Positions 25,470-34,446 of a DNA stretch of 64,000 nt are shown here, one piece after another; position 1 is the stretch's first letter; every line of letters starts with the position of its first letter. The translations under genes were made by a program, and so were the position numbers. This DNA comes from CAYMCO01 sp964388955 (lineage in GTDB: Bacteria > Chloroflexota > Anaerolineae > Anaerolineales > E44-bin32): positions 1-64,000 of the forward strand of contig CAYMCO010000006.1 of assembly GCA_964388955.1 (NCBI GenBank). Direction: 5' to 3'. The notes below the pieces were generated by a model that ran no database searches, had not been told where the DNA came from, and worked only from the letters and a program-made list of their open reading frames with translations.

Positions 25470-26660
25470 TCATCCCGCCAGCACCTTCGCCAGCAGTTTC
25501 CCTTCCTCGCTGGCCGCGGCCAGGCCGGCAAAGCGAGCTGCGAGACCGACGCGGATATCGCCCGATTCGGCGCGCGCCAGCATCTCCAAGCTGAGGGAGG
25601 CGTAAGGATGCTGGGAATGGGAGGAGAGCCATTTCGCAGCTTTGGCGGCCGTCCTGCGCCGCAGGCCGGCCCGGCGGGTGTTCCCAAGCAGGACGAGCGC
25701 GATGAGCGCTGCGGCGGTCCGATCGACGTCGCCGCCATAGCTTCCGTCCGCGCCCTGCAGCCGCGCCAACCGTCCGGATAGATCCGTGGCGCGATCGCCC
25801 CCCCGATCGCCCGCCTCCGGCGATCGCGGCCTGCTCGGCGGGCGGCGTTTCTGTGCAACCCTGGGAGACTGGAAGTTTGGAGCTCCAATGATGGAATCCC
25901 TCATCTGCTGAGGTTTCGGGTACGGGCTCGGTGGACTCGCGAGAGCCATTGTCAGGAACGCCGGGTCCCAACCCTCGGGTAGCTCGACGGGCCGCACGAT
26001 TTCGACCCGCTCGCCATCATCGGTCACGGAGGTGCCCACCGCCACGAAAGCCGTGAAGCGCGAGGCGTCGGGAGCCCGGTCGGTATCGGGCAGCGCCCCG
26101 GGCCCTGAAGTCGCAATCGGCCTTCCCGGCAGGAAGCGCGGAGCGATCACAGTAGGGAAGCGCCAGCGCGTGCGCCCGTCAATCGTTTGGAGGCGCTCGA
26201 CCACCACGATGCGCACGGTGACATCGGTATGCGGCGGCAGGTTGGTCACCCGCAGAGCGTGCACGTCTGCGCGCTCTTTAGTCAGGAGGCCCGCCCGGCG
26301 GCCGGCTCCACGGGCTCGCTCGAACGTTTCCTCGGCCTCTGCACGTTCCCGGCATTCAGCCACCACCCGGACATCCCCGGCGAGCAGTTCCATCTCGATC
26401 ACCGCGCCCTCGTCAGGCAGGGGGAAGACGTGGACGGCCTCCATCGCGACTTCCAGGTTGTTGCGAAAACGCTGCTCGATGACGGTCCGGCAACAGTCGC
26501 CCGCGATGGCGGCGCGCACCCTGACCCACTGCAGCGGCAGCGGATGTTCGGCTTTCTCGGCCAGGGCGATCAGCCCGCCCAAGCCTCGGGGATCCGGTGG
26601 CATCTCCAGAGCCACGCTGGGTTGTATCGTGTGGATCTCGGATCGATCTGATTTCATCAT
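25470..26660 (-). CDS. VIT-domain protein lacking a vWA domain
   Basis: 396 aa, start ATG-ATG at 26660-26655 after GAGGAGACGA. Residues ~35-160 match the vault/inter-alpha-trypsin (VIT) fold: VIEQRFRNNLEVAMEAVHVF, FPLPDEGAVIEM, LTKERADVHALRVTNLPPHT and FPTVIAPRFLPG. Most VIT proteins then carry a von Willebrand factor A domain; here no D-x-S-x-S metal site is seen. Instead there is a Pro/Arg-rich linker and a C-terminal helical part beginning ARLQGADGSYGGDVDRTAAA, which resembles repeats of prenyltransferase/terpene cyclase alpha-toroids and is common after vWA domains in related proteins. No signal peptide. Possibly a deletion form of a VIT-vWA protein. Confidence 0.75.
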   Translation of the reverse strand: MMKSDRSEIHTIQPSVALEMPPDPRGLGGLIALAEKAEHPLPLQWVRVRAAIAGDCCRTVIEQRFRNNLEVAMEAVHVFPLPDEGAVIEMELLAGDVRVVAECRERAEAEETFERARGAGRRAGLLTKERADVHALRVTNLPPHTDVTVRIVVVERLQTIDGRTRWRFPTVIAPRFLPGRPIATSGPGALPDTDRAPDASRFTAFVAVGTSVTDDGERVEIVRPVELPEGWDPAFLTMALASPPSPYPKPQQMRDSIIGAPNFQSPRVAQKRRPPSRPRSPEAGDRGGDRATDLSGRLARLQGADGSYGGDVDRTAAALIALVLLGNTRRAGLRRRTAAKAAKWLSSHSQHPYASLSLEMLARAESGDIRVGLAARFAGLAAASEEGKLLAKVLAG

Positions 26661-26817
26661 TCGTCTCCTCTGACGGTGTCCAGTTCCCGCTGCTCCCTAC
26701 TCACTGTTTGCCACACTTTGCCCATGGCGCATGGGGCACGCTGCAACGCGTATTGGCCCTGAAGACCCGGTTGAATACGACGTCCAACCCGACTAAGCTG
26801 AATACGAGGCGGTAGAG

Positions 26818-27036
26818 ATGAACCCAGCGGATCTGTCTGTTCTGATATTTCTGGTTGCGGTCCCTTCTGTGTTTGTGTTCTTCTTGTGGCTGTTCTGGAG
26901 CATGGCGCGCCGGTCGCGGGCCCAGATGGGCCGGTACATCGAGGCACAAGGGAGTCTGGATCCTTCCGATCGCTGGATGAAGGGCGGCGGGTGGAGTTTT
27001 CCGTCGAACACAGCCCCAAAGGGCCCAAAGCTGTAA
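26818..27036 (+). CDS. Small single-pass membrane protein
   Basis: 72 aa. A membrane helix (LIFLVAVPSVFVFFLWLFW) starts at residue 9 and is followed by a basic patch (RRSRAQMGRY), so the C-terminus is cytosolic, and a short tail. No family recognised. The gene is supported by a purine-rich site before the ATG and by a strong terminator 40 bases after the stop, which implies an independent transcript. It diverges from the VIT gene. Confidence 0.55.
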   Translation: MNPADLSVLIFLVAVPSVFVFFLWLFWSMARRSRAQMGRYIEAQGSLDPSDRWMKGGGWSFPSNTAPKGPKL

Positions 27037-27077
27037 ACGCAAGGACGGTTTGATCGCTCGAGCTCGAGTTACAGATG

Positions 27078-27103
27078 AATGCCGCCTAAACCGAGGCGGC
27101 ATT
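27078..27103 (+). terminator. Rho-independent terminator
   Basis: AATGCCGCCT (27078-27087) pairs with AGGCGGCATT (27094-27103) over loop AAACCG, followed by the pyrimidine tract TCCCTTTCT. It lies 41 bases after the small membrane protein gene. Confidence 0.75.
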
Positions 27104-27680
27104 TCCCTTTCTCGGCAGCGCAAGAGCCATCGGGTTCTTTGCCGGCGATTGGACCAGCGAGGAAGGAGCCAGCTTCGAGCTATCGGCGATCCTCCGGTAG
27201 CTGGGGGTGCAGCGGAGACTCTGCCTCGGCCCAAGCCCGGCATGGAGGATGTCGCGGGAAAGCCTGGCTGAACGGTTGGATTCTAGCACACACAGGTGAA
27301 GCTAGGTGGATCTGCGGGATGCCTGCCTGGCCCGCGTTGTGGCACGGGCGGGAGAGGATCATTGGGTGGCGGGCGGGAGAGTTCATCATCCGGCCGACGA
27401 ACTCGGGGAGGACGGGGGGACGAGGAACGCATCTTGGCAGAGCGACGAGTATGTTGGTATCCGAATTCGCTTCAAGAAGCCCAAATCCGAGAGGCTAGGG
27501 ATGGGAATTTTCCAGAAGTCACTCCGGCTGATAGCTATTTCCGCAACCCTGGATGGAGGAGGGGGTTATATCCGAGTGAATGGGAACGGAGTCGGCAGCC
27601 CTCAGGGGACCGGGCGTGCGGTCCGCTGAGGCCAGATGTATCTGACCGCAGGTATCCTCGACTAATGGGAGGTAGTGATA
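27104..27680. other. Long upstream region of the second APC permease
   Basis: About 580 bases. No gene is convincing on either strand. It may hold a long leader for the permease; I looked for the conserved words of glycine and lysine riboswitches and did not find them. Confidence 0.3.
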
Positions 27681-29285
27681 ATGGACGCAGTGGAGAGTCA
27701 GAAGGTCTCGGGAGGCGTTTTCGCCCGAAAGAGCTCTGGGCTGGTGCGCAGTGTGAGCACCTTCGACACGTTGTTGTATTGCCTGATCCAGGCCGCTATC
27801 CCCTACGTGATGTTCAATGTGGCCTTTTGGGTGTTCTATCCTGGGGCCCAGATGGAGCTGGCGGCGCTGCTCGCGGTGGTGGGCAGCTTGGCCGTGGGCA
27901 TCACTTATGGCCTGTTCAGCGCCATTTACCCACGGTCCGGCGGCGAGTATGTTCCGCTCTCACGGACGACTCACCCGCTCATTGGCTTCGTCGCCGGCTT
28001 CAGCCAGACCATATGGCAGGTCTTCTACTTCGGGATCAACGGCGCCTTCGCGGCCTCGATCGGGTTTGCGCCCTTCTTCACCGTGTTGGGCTTACAGACC
28101 GGGAGTCAGGGACTGCTCAACTTGGGGCAGTTCTTCGACAGCCCCACGGGATGGTTTGTCTTCGGCGGAGTCATGATCGTGTTCTTTTCCATCCTGCTCT
28201 ACCGGGGAATGCAGACGTACTTCTCGGTGCAGAAGTGGCTGTTCAGCGCCGGTCTGATCATATTCATCATATTTGTGCTCGTTCTGGCCCTGGGGGCGCT
28301 CGGCAGGTTTGACTTTCAGGGGAATTTCAACAAATACGCGGGGCCCGGCGCCTATTCTCAATTGCTGGAGGATGCGCAAGCAGCCGGGGTGGATCTGAAC
28401 CCCTCCTTCAGCTTCGGCACCACCTTGAATTTCATGATCTGGCCCGCCTTTGCCTACCTGTTTGCCGTGCTGTCGATCGCATTCAGCGGGGAAGTGAAGA
28501 ACGTTGAGCGTGGACAATTGCTGGGGATCACAGGAGCGCAGCTGCTCGCTGGGCTGCTGATCATCCTCACGACACTCTTCGCCCGTGCCGCCATCGGTGG
28601 CGAATTCCTGCGGGCGGTGGGGTACGTGGGCTTTGTCGAACCGGACAAATTCCCGCTTCCTTATCCATGGCTGACGCTCTTGGGATCCATCATGGCAGAC
28701 AATGTGCTGCTCACCGTGCTCATCAACCTGGGGGTGGCCCTGCAGCTCTGGTTCACCGGTGCGTCCGCCGCGATATACGCCACGCGCGGGCTGTTTGCCT
28801 GGGGGATCGATGGCATGGGGCCCGCCGCGTTGGGGAGAGTGTCGGAGCGCTACCACTCGCCGACCGTCGCCATCTGGCTGACCGGTGTGCTAGGGCTGGT
28901 CGTTCTGGGGGTGTATTCCTTCACTGATTGGCTGGTGGTCATCGCGGGGCTCGCGCCGTTCGCCATTGTTTTCATGATCACCGCGGTGGCGGGGATGCTC
29001 TTCCCGTTCATCCGGCGCGAGACCTACAATGCCTCGCCGGCCCGCATCGAGGTGGCGGGTGTGCCGCTCATGTCGATCACGGGGTTTGTGGGGGCAGTCT
29101 TTTCCGGGTTCTTGGTCTACCGGGCCATCGCCGACGTGGATTACGGCGCCAACTCCCCCCAATCCATCGGGGTCATGATCGCGGTCTTCGCGATCGGCGC
29201 GATCTGGTACTTCGTGGCGCGCGCGGTGCGGCGGAGCCAAGGCGTGGATATGTCCGCGCGGTTCGAGGAGATCCCGGTGGAGTAG
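27681..29285 (+). CDS. APC-family amino acid/amine permease (second copy)
   Basis: 534 aa, about 12 membrane helices. ATG at 27681 follows GGGAGGT with 7-base spacing. GVFARKSSGLVRSVSTFDTL at the N-terminus and the ending RRSQGVDMSARFEEIPVE match the permease at 3371-4972 in place and wording, so the two are paralogues. PRSGGEYVPLSR precedes helix 3. It imports an amino acid, amine or related solute; the substrate may differ from its paralogue, as the middle helices have diverged. It is transcribed alone and followed by a clear terminator. Confidence 0.9.
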   Translation: MDAVESQKVSGGVFARKSSGLVRSVSTFDTLLYCLIQAAIPYVMFNVAFWVFYPGAQMELAALLAVVGSLAVGITYGLFSAIYPRSGGEYVPLSRTTHPLIGFVAGFSQTIWQVFYFGINGAFAASIGFAPFFTVLGLQTGSQGLLNLGQFFDSPTGWFVFGGVMIVFFSILLYRGMQTYFSVQKWLFSAGLIIFIIFVLVLALGALGRFDFQGNFNKYAGPGAYSQLLEDAQAAGVDLNPSFSFGTTLNFMIWPAFAYLFAVLSIAFSGEVKNVERGQLLGITGAQLLAGLLIILTTLFARAAIGGEFLRAVGYVGFVEPDKFPLPYPWLTLLGSIMADNVLLTVLINLGVALQLWFTGASAAIYATRGLFAWGIDGMGPAALGRVSERYHSPTVAIWLTGVLGLVVLGVYSFTDWLVVIAGLAPFAIVFMITAVAGMLFPFIRRETYNASPARIEVAGVPLMSITGFVGAVFSGFLVYRAIADVDYGANSPQSIGVMIAVFAIGAIWYFVARAVRRSQGVDMSARFEEIPVE

Positions 29286-29312
29286 GGGTTGAGGTAGATT
29301 CGAATTCCGAGG

Positions 29313-29336
29313 GGCCCGCCAAGCCTGAGGCGGGCC
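29313..29336 (+). terminator. Rho-independent terminator
   Basis: GGCCCGCC (29313-29320) pairs with GGCGGGCC (29329-29336), loop AAGCCTGA, then TTCTTGATTT. 27 bases after the permease stop. Confidence 0.8.
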
Positions 29337-29552
29337 TTCTTGATTTGAGCACCCGGTGGTGGGCAATCGACTTTCCAGATTGCGCAAGGCATCTCGCGCA
29401 CAGCTCTTGGCTACCGGGCGGAGGTACCACCCGCTGCCTGTCCTACGACTAATAGAGGATCCCTGGTTGTGGGTGAACATGACAATCATCATGGGGGCCC
29501 GGGGATCGCCTATGGCTTGTCGCTTATGGCGTATCGCTATTCCCTGAAACCA

Positions 29553-29586
29553 AACACCCCGCAGGGCAGCTGCCCTGCGGGGTGTT
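29553..29586. terminator. Bidirectional terminator hairpin
   Basis: A perfect 16-base inverted repeat: AACACCCCGCAGGGCA (29553-29568) and TGCCCTGCGGGGTGTT (29571-29586) with only GC between. It sits 25 bases beyond the stop of the minus-strand nuclease gene; on that strand it is followed by TGGTTTC. Confidence 0.75.
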
Positions 29587-29611
29587 CCTGCCTGGTCCGA
29601 GCCGGAGGGCC

Positions 29612-31975
29612 CTACCGCAAGCTAAACCGGCCCTCCACTGCGTCGTGGTCCGATGATGCCAGCGGCGTGCCCGGATCATCCTCCAGGATGGCCGGATAGC
29701 CGGCGTTGAAGTGAAGGATGTCGGCCCCGACCGTCAGATTCCTCAGGGCCGGGCTGACCAGCATGTGATCCAGCAGTTGGCTGTTGCCATCAAACACGTA
29801 GGAGAAGGTCTCGGCTGGCTTCTCCATCTCGACGAGGTTGTACAGTGGAATCCCACCATCGATGCCTTCCAGAATCGCCACTGGGTTATCAGGACCTTCA
29901 CCCGGCTCGCTGAACTGGAAGTCGTTTAGGTCTCCGGCGACCAGCACGAGCGCGTTGGGATGTTCGGCGAAGATGTCGTCTACGAAGGAACGCACCGCGC
30001 GCGCCTGCCCCTTGCGCTGCACCTCGGTGATCCGGGAGGGCGGCCAGGTCACCCCGTACAGCGGATCGTCACCGCCCTTGCTCTTGAAGTGATTCCCGAT
30101 GACGGTCACCTCATAGCCGCGGATCATGAATTCGCCCACGAGGGGTTCGCGTCCCGGGCTGGGGCTGGTCGGTCCAAACCAAGCATCCACGGCGGGGCCG
30201 GACATCTGATAGGCATCCAGCAGATCCACCCGATCCGCATCCCAGAGGAAGCCCACCTCGATGCCGCGCACGTCACTGGTCTCGAACGAGACCGCATGGT
30301 AGTCGGTCCCCGCGGCCTCGTTCACGCGATCACCGAGCTCCTGCAGGATGGCCGTGTTCTCCACCTCCTGCACGATCAGAATGTCCGGCAGGTCGAGCTC
30401 GACCTCGATTGCCAGCGCCAGCTTGCTCAGCTTGACGTCCAGCGCCTCAGGGCTGGGCGTCGATCCCTCATCCTCTTTTTCCGGGTTGTCTACCAAGTCG
30501 AAGAGGTTCTCGACGTTGAGTGTGGTGATAACCGCGTTTCCGCGCGCCCCGGAGCGGCTGCTGGCCGGCAGCTTGGGTAGGTCGTGGGTCTTGATCTCGT
30601 ATTCGACCGGCTGCAGCTTGTACATGCTGAAGGTGTAATCCACCACCCCCACCAGCATCCGGATCTGATCGCCGGGTCGGACCACGATGGGTTGCTCCAG
30701 GCTGTAATCATCCACCTGGATGCGTTCCGGATTGTAGTCGACCCGCTCGTCGCCCAATCCCCGAATCAGGATCTGCTTCGTCTGTGAGTAGTATCCGGAC
30801 CCCGGTTTGGCGTCGGCCTCGGCGAGCAGCCCGAACTCGCCAAACCCGTTCGTCGGCGCGGTCACGCTGCCGTTTCGGACCTCCACCAGCATGCCCTCCA
30901 GGCGTTCGCAGAAGATTTCGCCTTCGGGGATGGAGGTGTCCGGCAAATCTCGCAGTTCTACCGGGTCTGGCAGCGGATTGCCGCTGGAAAGCACGTCGTA
31001 TGGCTCATGAGTGTCCGGGCTGTTCAGGCGTGTGAGCGGCAGGGAGGTGCCGAACTGTTGTTCCTCCACAAACGCTGTAAGCCGCACCATGTCGCCAACC
31101 ACGGGGGGCGGATCGAGCCGGTCCCGGTCGTCCACAAAGATGCCGTCCGAGGTGGCCGGTTCCCCGTCGCCGGCCGGATCCTGAATCCACATATCGCGGC
31201 CGTCCGCGCTGAGCAGGGTCACAACACCCGTGGTGGTCACCAGCTCTCCTTCATAAGGGGACCGCTGCCCGGTGCCCTGGATTTCCATGATCGTGAGCTC
31301 AGGAGGGGCAGGTGGGGGTTCGATCAAGGCGTTGACCGCGCCGGGGGTGTTGTAGGCCTCCCCGACTTCGGGCGTGCCGGCGAAGCCTGGGAATCCGGCC
31401 CCGTCGAAATCGTTCCGCACCCAATCGCTGACGGCATCCGTATCTGTGCCGTTGGGGATGCGGGAGGCGCCTCCGGGGGCGAAGGCCATGCCGTCGTAGC
31501 CGGGCGTGAGAGTGGTTGTTGAATAGGTCCAGTCGCCGGAGTCACCGTCGGCCACAGCCACCGAGTCGACCACGCGAGTCCACGGGGCGCTGTCTCTGAC
31601 GCCGTCGTTGTCGCTGTCCAGATCATCCCCCGGTGCACCCGTGAATCCCTCCACGAGCAGCAGGGTCACGGTGCCATTTTCGGCGTCCTCATCGGAGACC
31701 CAGAAGCCGCCCGCGTTCGTCGTCCCGACGGGCAGCACCGCGTCGATCACCCCGGCGCCGCTCCCGTCCCCTTCGATTTCCAGCACCGCGTATCCCAGGT
31801 AATCCGTGTCCGGTGCGCCGTAGATTTCGATGAAGGCATTGGTATCCGTGCCTGCGTGGTTGAATACGAATTCGTTGATCAGGGGATCTGCAGTTTGACC
31901 CGAGGCGCCCCCCGCGAGGACGAGGATGAGAAGCATTGTGCTTAGCGATAAGGCGAAACGCCATATCTTACGCAT
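29612..31975 (-). CDS. Secreted ExeM/NucH-like nuclease with lamin-tail domain
   Basis: 787 aa. ATG at 31975 (MRKIWRF) opens a classical signal peptide with hydrophobic core LSTMLLILVLAGGASG; GAGGGAG lies upstream. Residues ~25-215 form a lamin-tail-type domain (LINEFVFNHAGTDTNAFIEI). A beta-rich middle (220-450) has the ExeM pattern (GVVTLLSADGRDMWIQDPAG). From about 485 the endonuclease/exonuclease/phosphatase domain follows: VITTLNVENLFD, DILIVQEVEN (catalytic Glu), GNHFKSKGGDDP, VLVAGDLNDFQ (D-x-N), and LLDHMLVSP ... ASSDHDAVEG with the catalytic His. It would degrade extracellular DNA, for phosphate or nutrients. Followed by a strong terminator; single-gene transcript. Confidence 0.92.
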   Translation of the reverse strand: MRKIWRFALSLSTMLLILVLAGGASGQTADPLINEFVFNHAGTDTNAFIEIYGAPDTDYLGYAVLEIEGDGSGAGVIDAVLPVGTTNAGGFWVSDEDAENGTVTLLLVEGFTGAPGDDLDSDNDGVRDSAPWTRVVDSVAVADGDSGDWTYSTTTLTPGYDGMAFAPGGASRIPNGTDTDAVSDWVRNDFDGAGFPGFAGTPEVGEAYNTPGAVNALIEPPPAPPELTIMEIQGTGQRSPYEGELVTTTGVVTLLSADGRDMWIQDPAGDGEPATSDGIFVDDRDRLDPPPVVGDMVRLTAFVEEQQFGTSLPLTRLNSPDTHEPYDVLSSGNPLPDPVELRDLPDTSIPEGEIFCERLEGMLVEVRNGSVTAPTNGFGEFGLLAEADAKPGSGYYSQTKQILIRGLGDERVDYNPERIQVDDYSLEQPIVVRPGDQIRMLVGVVDYTFSMYKLQPVEYEIKTHDLPKLPASSRSGARGNAVITTLNVENLFDLVDNPEKEDEGSTPSPEALDVKLSKLALAIEVELDLPDILIVQEVENTAILQELGDRVNEAAGTDYHAVSFETSDVRGIEVGFLWDADRVDLLDAYQMSGPAVDAWFGPTSPSPGREPLVGEFMIRGYEVTVIGNHFKSKGGDDPLYGVTWPPSRITEVQRKGQARAVRSFVDDIFAEHPNALVLVAGDLNDFQFSEPGEGPDNPVAILEGIDGGIPLYNLVEMEKPAETFSYVFDGNSQLLDHMLVSPALRNLTVGADILHFNAGYPAILEDDPGTPLASSDHDAVEGRFSLR

Positions 31976-32647
31976 CGTGTATCTGTCTCCCTCTCTTGGT
32001 GGTTTCTCTATCTCTCCCCCTTTCGAATGGATGTTCACGGGTCGTCAATTCCGGGCCACATGTAAGTCAGGGGCGGTCGCCTTGTGACACTGCAGCCCGA
32101 ACGCCGCGCCAACGGTCAACCCGGCAGTCTTCGCGTGTGTCAGGAGAGCAGGTGCATGCTGCACCCTTGCAGCACAGCGGGCGAGGTAGACGCGGCTGCA
32201 GGGCTTCCGATTGGAGGGGGGCGGATGAGGGGGAGGGGGATCGCAGCGCTGTGAATCGCGCCGCGGCCGCCCTCGGTTCCCACCATCTCGTGGCCGCAGA
32301 TGCCCGTGGCCGTGTCCTCACGACCCGGATGCCGCTGTGGAAAGCGGCGACGATGAGTATGAGGCGTGTGAATGGGAGGCTTGCCAGGACCCCCGCGTCC
32401 GGCTGAGGCGTTCATCGGCCTCCATCGATCGAGTGGAAGTGAGTTCCCGCGGGCCCGCCGTTCTTCAGGGAGAACGCAGGAACCGCCCTTCCGTTACACA
32501 GCCGCCAGCGGAGGCTGCTGGTAGGAGGCGGTTCGGCGCAGGCGCCGGAGAGGCGCGCAGCCCCCTTCAACCCCACCCCGGGCGTGTGGCCCCTTCTCTG
32601 CAAGCCGAGCGAAGCCCTACCGCCCTCGGGCCGCTGATTCAGGCGGT
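31976..32647. other. Intergenic region without recognisable gene
   Basis: About 670 bases between two minus-strand genes. Frames on both strands are Arg/Pro/Ala-rich and lack good starts. It should hold the promoter of the nuclease gene. Confidence 0.35.
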
Positions 32648-33916
32648 TCAGGCGGCGGCCTCGTACGCGCGGCCTCGCACCCTCCCCCACAGGAGGACCG
32701 CCACCAGCGGCAGGATCGAGAATGCCGCGCCGGTGAGCGCCATGGCGCTGTAGCCGACGGAGGCAAACACGAACCCGCTGCTCAAGCTGCCGGCGGCAGA
32801 GGCAAGGTTGACCAGAAGGTCATTGGCCCCCTGCACCCGGGCTTGCTCTGCGGAGGAAATGTGGTCGCTCAGGAGCGCTGACCCGGCCACGTAGCAGAAA
32901 TTCCACCCCAGCCCGAGAAGAAAGAGGGATGCGACCAGCGGTGCCACATCCACCGACAGCCGGCAGGCCAAGCTGGCGGCAAGCAGCAGTATTCCGCCGG
33001 CCTGGATCACCCGTTCCCGCCCAAACCGATCGGCCAGTCGGCCGGAGATGATGGAGAAAGCAAACATCCCCAGGGTGTGCCCCGATATGACCACCGAGAC
33101 GTCCGTCAGGGAATGCCCCAGGTTTTTCATATACAGGCTGGTGATAACCATCAGCATGACCATCACCAATTGGCCCACGATCATCGAGAGCACGGCCACA
33201 ACGACCCCAGGGCGGCGCAGAATGCGCCCCAGATTCTCCGGCGCCGCAGGCATGTGGTCTGGAAGCCCTGCCTCCTGGTCCAGTTCGCGGGCGATCTGCA
33301 GGGGTTCAGGTCTGAGGCCGATCAACAGGATAAATCCACCGGCAAGGAAGAAAGAAAACCCCGCCAAGTAAGGGCCGCTAAGCGAGTTCAGTTCCATGCT
33401 CTCTGCCCAGGCGCTCGAGGGCCCGACCAGCAACGGGCCGACTACCGCGCCCAGTGTCCCACCAAGCACCACGTTGGCAATGGCTCGGCCGCGCGCCTCC
33501 GCGGTGTGAACATCGGCGGCGGCAAACCTGCCCAACTGCATGGCGGCCTGCGCAAGGCCCAAGAAGACCATGCCTAGCAGGAAGGCCATGAATGCGCGCG
33601 ACTGGATGGCGAAAGCCGAAACAAGAGTCCCTGCTGTGCCGAGAAGAAGGCCGAGGATCAACGCCCTGCGGCGCCCGAAGCGGTTCATGATCACACCCCA
33701 GAGAAAGGCGCCCAACGCCGTGGCGAACAGCAGGACAGCGGGTGGGAGCCCCGCCAGCGCGACTCGCTGGCTCAACTCCGCGGCAACTATCGGATTGACC
33801 GTTGCGATCCCGATCAAAGCCCCGGAAACCATGCTCTGCGCAAGGAAAAGGGTGCGGGTGATGCGGCGGGCGATGGCTCCGTAGTCTCGCCCGCTCCCGA
33901 TCGGTCCGGCCATCAT
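32648..33916 (-). CDS. MFS transporter
   Basis: 422 aa with 12 predicted membrane helices. The ATG-ATG at 33916 has GGAG 6 bases upstream; an ATG at 33928 is too close to its site. The signature loop between helices 2 and 3 is NRFGRRRALILGLLLG, and the symmetrical loop in the second half is GRLADRFGRERVIQAGG. This is the drug/sugar exporter-like branch of the Major Facilitator Superfamily. Substrate unknown. Alone on its strand, with a 530-base upstream gap. Confidence 0.88.
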   Translation of the reverse strand: MMAGPIGSGRDYGAIARRITRTLFLAQSMVSGALIGIATVNPIVAAELSQRVALAGLPPAVLLFATALGAFLWGVIMNRFGRRRALILGLLLGTAGTLVSAFAIQSRAFMAFLLGMVFLGLAQAAMQLGRFAAADVHTAEARGRAIANVVLGGTLGAVVGPLLVGPSSAWAESMELNSLSGPYLAGFSFFLAGGFILLIGLRPEPLQIARELDQEAGLPDHMPAAPENLGRILRRPGVVVAVLSMIVGQLVMVMLMVITSLYMKNLGHSLTDVSVVISGHTLGMFAFSIISGRLADRFGRERVIQAGGILLLAASLACRLSVDVAPLVASLFLLGLGWNFCYVAGSALLSDHISSAEQARVQGANDLLVNLASAAGSLSSGFVFASVGYSAMALTGAAFSILPLVAVLLWGRVRGRAYEAAA

Positions 33917-34446
33917 TGTAATCTCCATGCTCCGCGCTTGCGATATTGGTGCCCGAGCCGCATCGCCGGGGGATCCGGGTTCGGACAACCGGCGCCATAT
34001 TTTGTACCCTCAGGCACGCGCTCGATTCTACAATATTCCGGATCGACGCGGTTTGGTTTGACCTCCACTTACCGCTGCCTGTCATGGGGTCGAAAGCAGG
34101 AGAGGCGAGGTGAGAGGGCTTGAAGGTCGGGCCAAGCGGAGGGCCGCCGGCGATCTGTGATGGGGGGTGGTCGACATGCGGGGAGGAACGCGGTGCGTGC
34201 GCCCGGCCGGTCGCCCTCCAGCACCCATTCCACGAAGTGCCTGGGCCCTCGCACCGCGGGCGGCGAGCATGCACCCCGCTTGGTTTGCCCGCGCATGGTA
34301 TTATGGTGCAGTTTCCGGAAAGGCATTGACGCGGCTCCGCCCACGATGAAGCGTTTCCAGCCCAAAGGTTTGGGGTTGTAAGTAATGCCCAGGGGGCGAG
34401 GACTGCGAGACTCGGGAAATCGGGACGTTGGACTTCGGAGGTAGGG
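33917..34446. other. Divergent intergenic region
   Basis: 530 bases between the divergent MFS and FabH genes. No gene or clear promoter found. Confidence 0.3.

Noticed and set aside
27104..27680. Glycine or lysine riboswitch before the second permease
   Set aside because: The long leader is suggestive, but none of the conserved core words of these switches was found.
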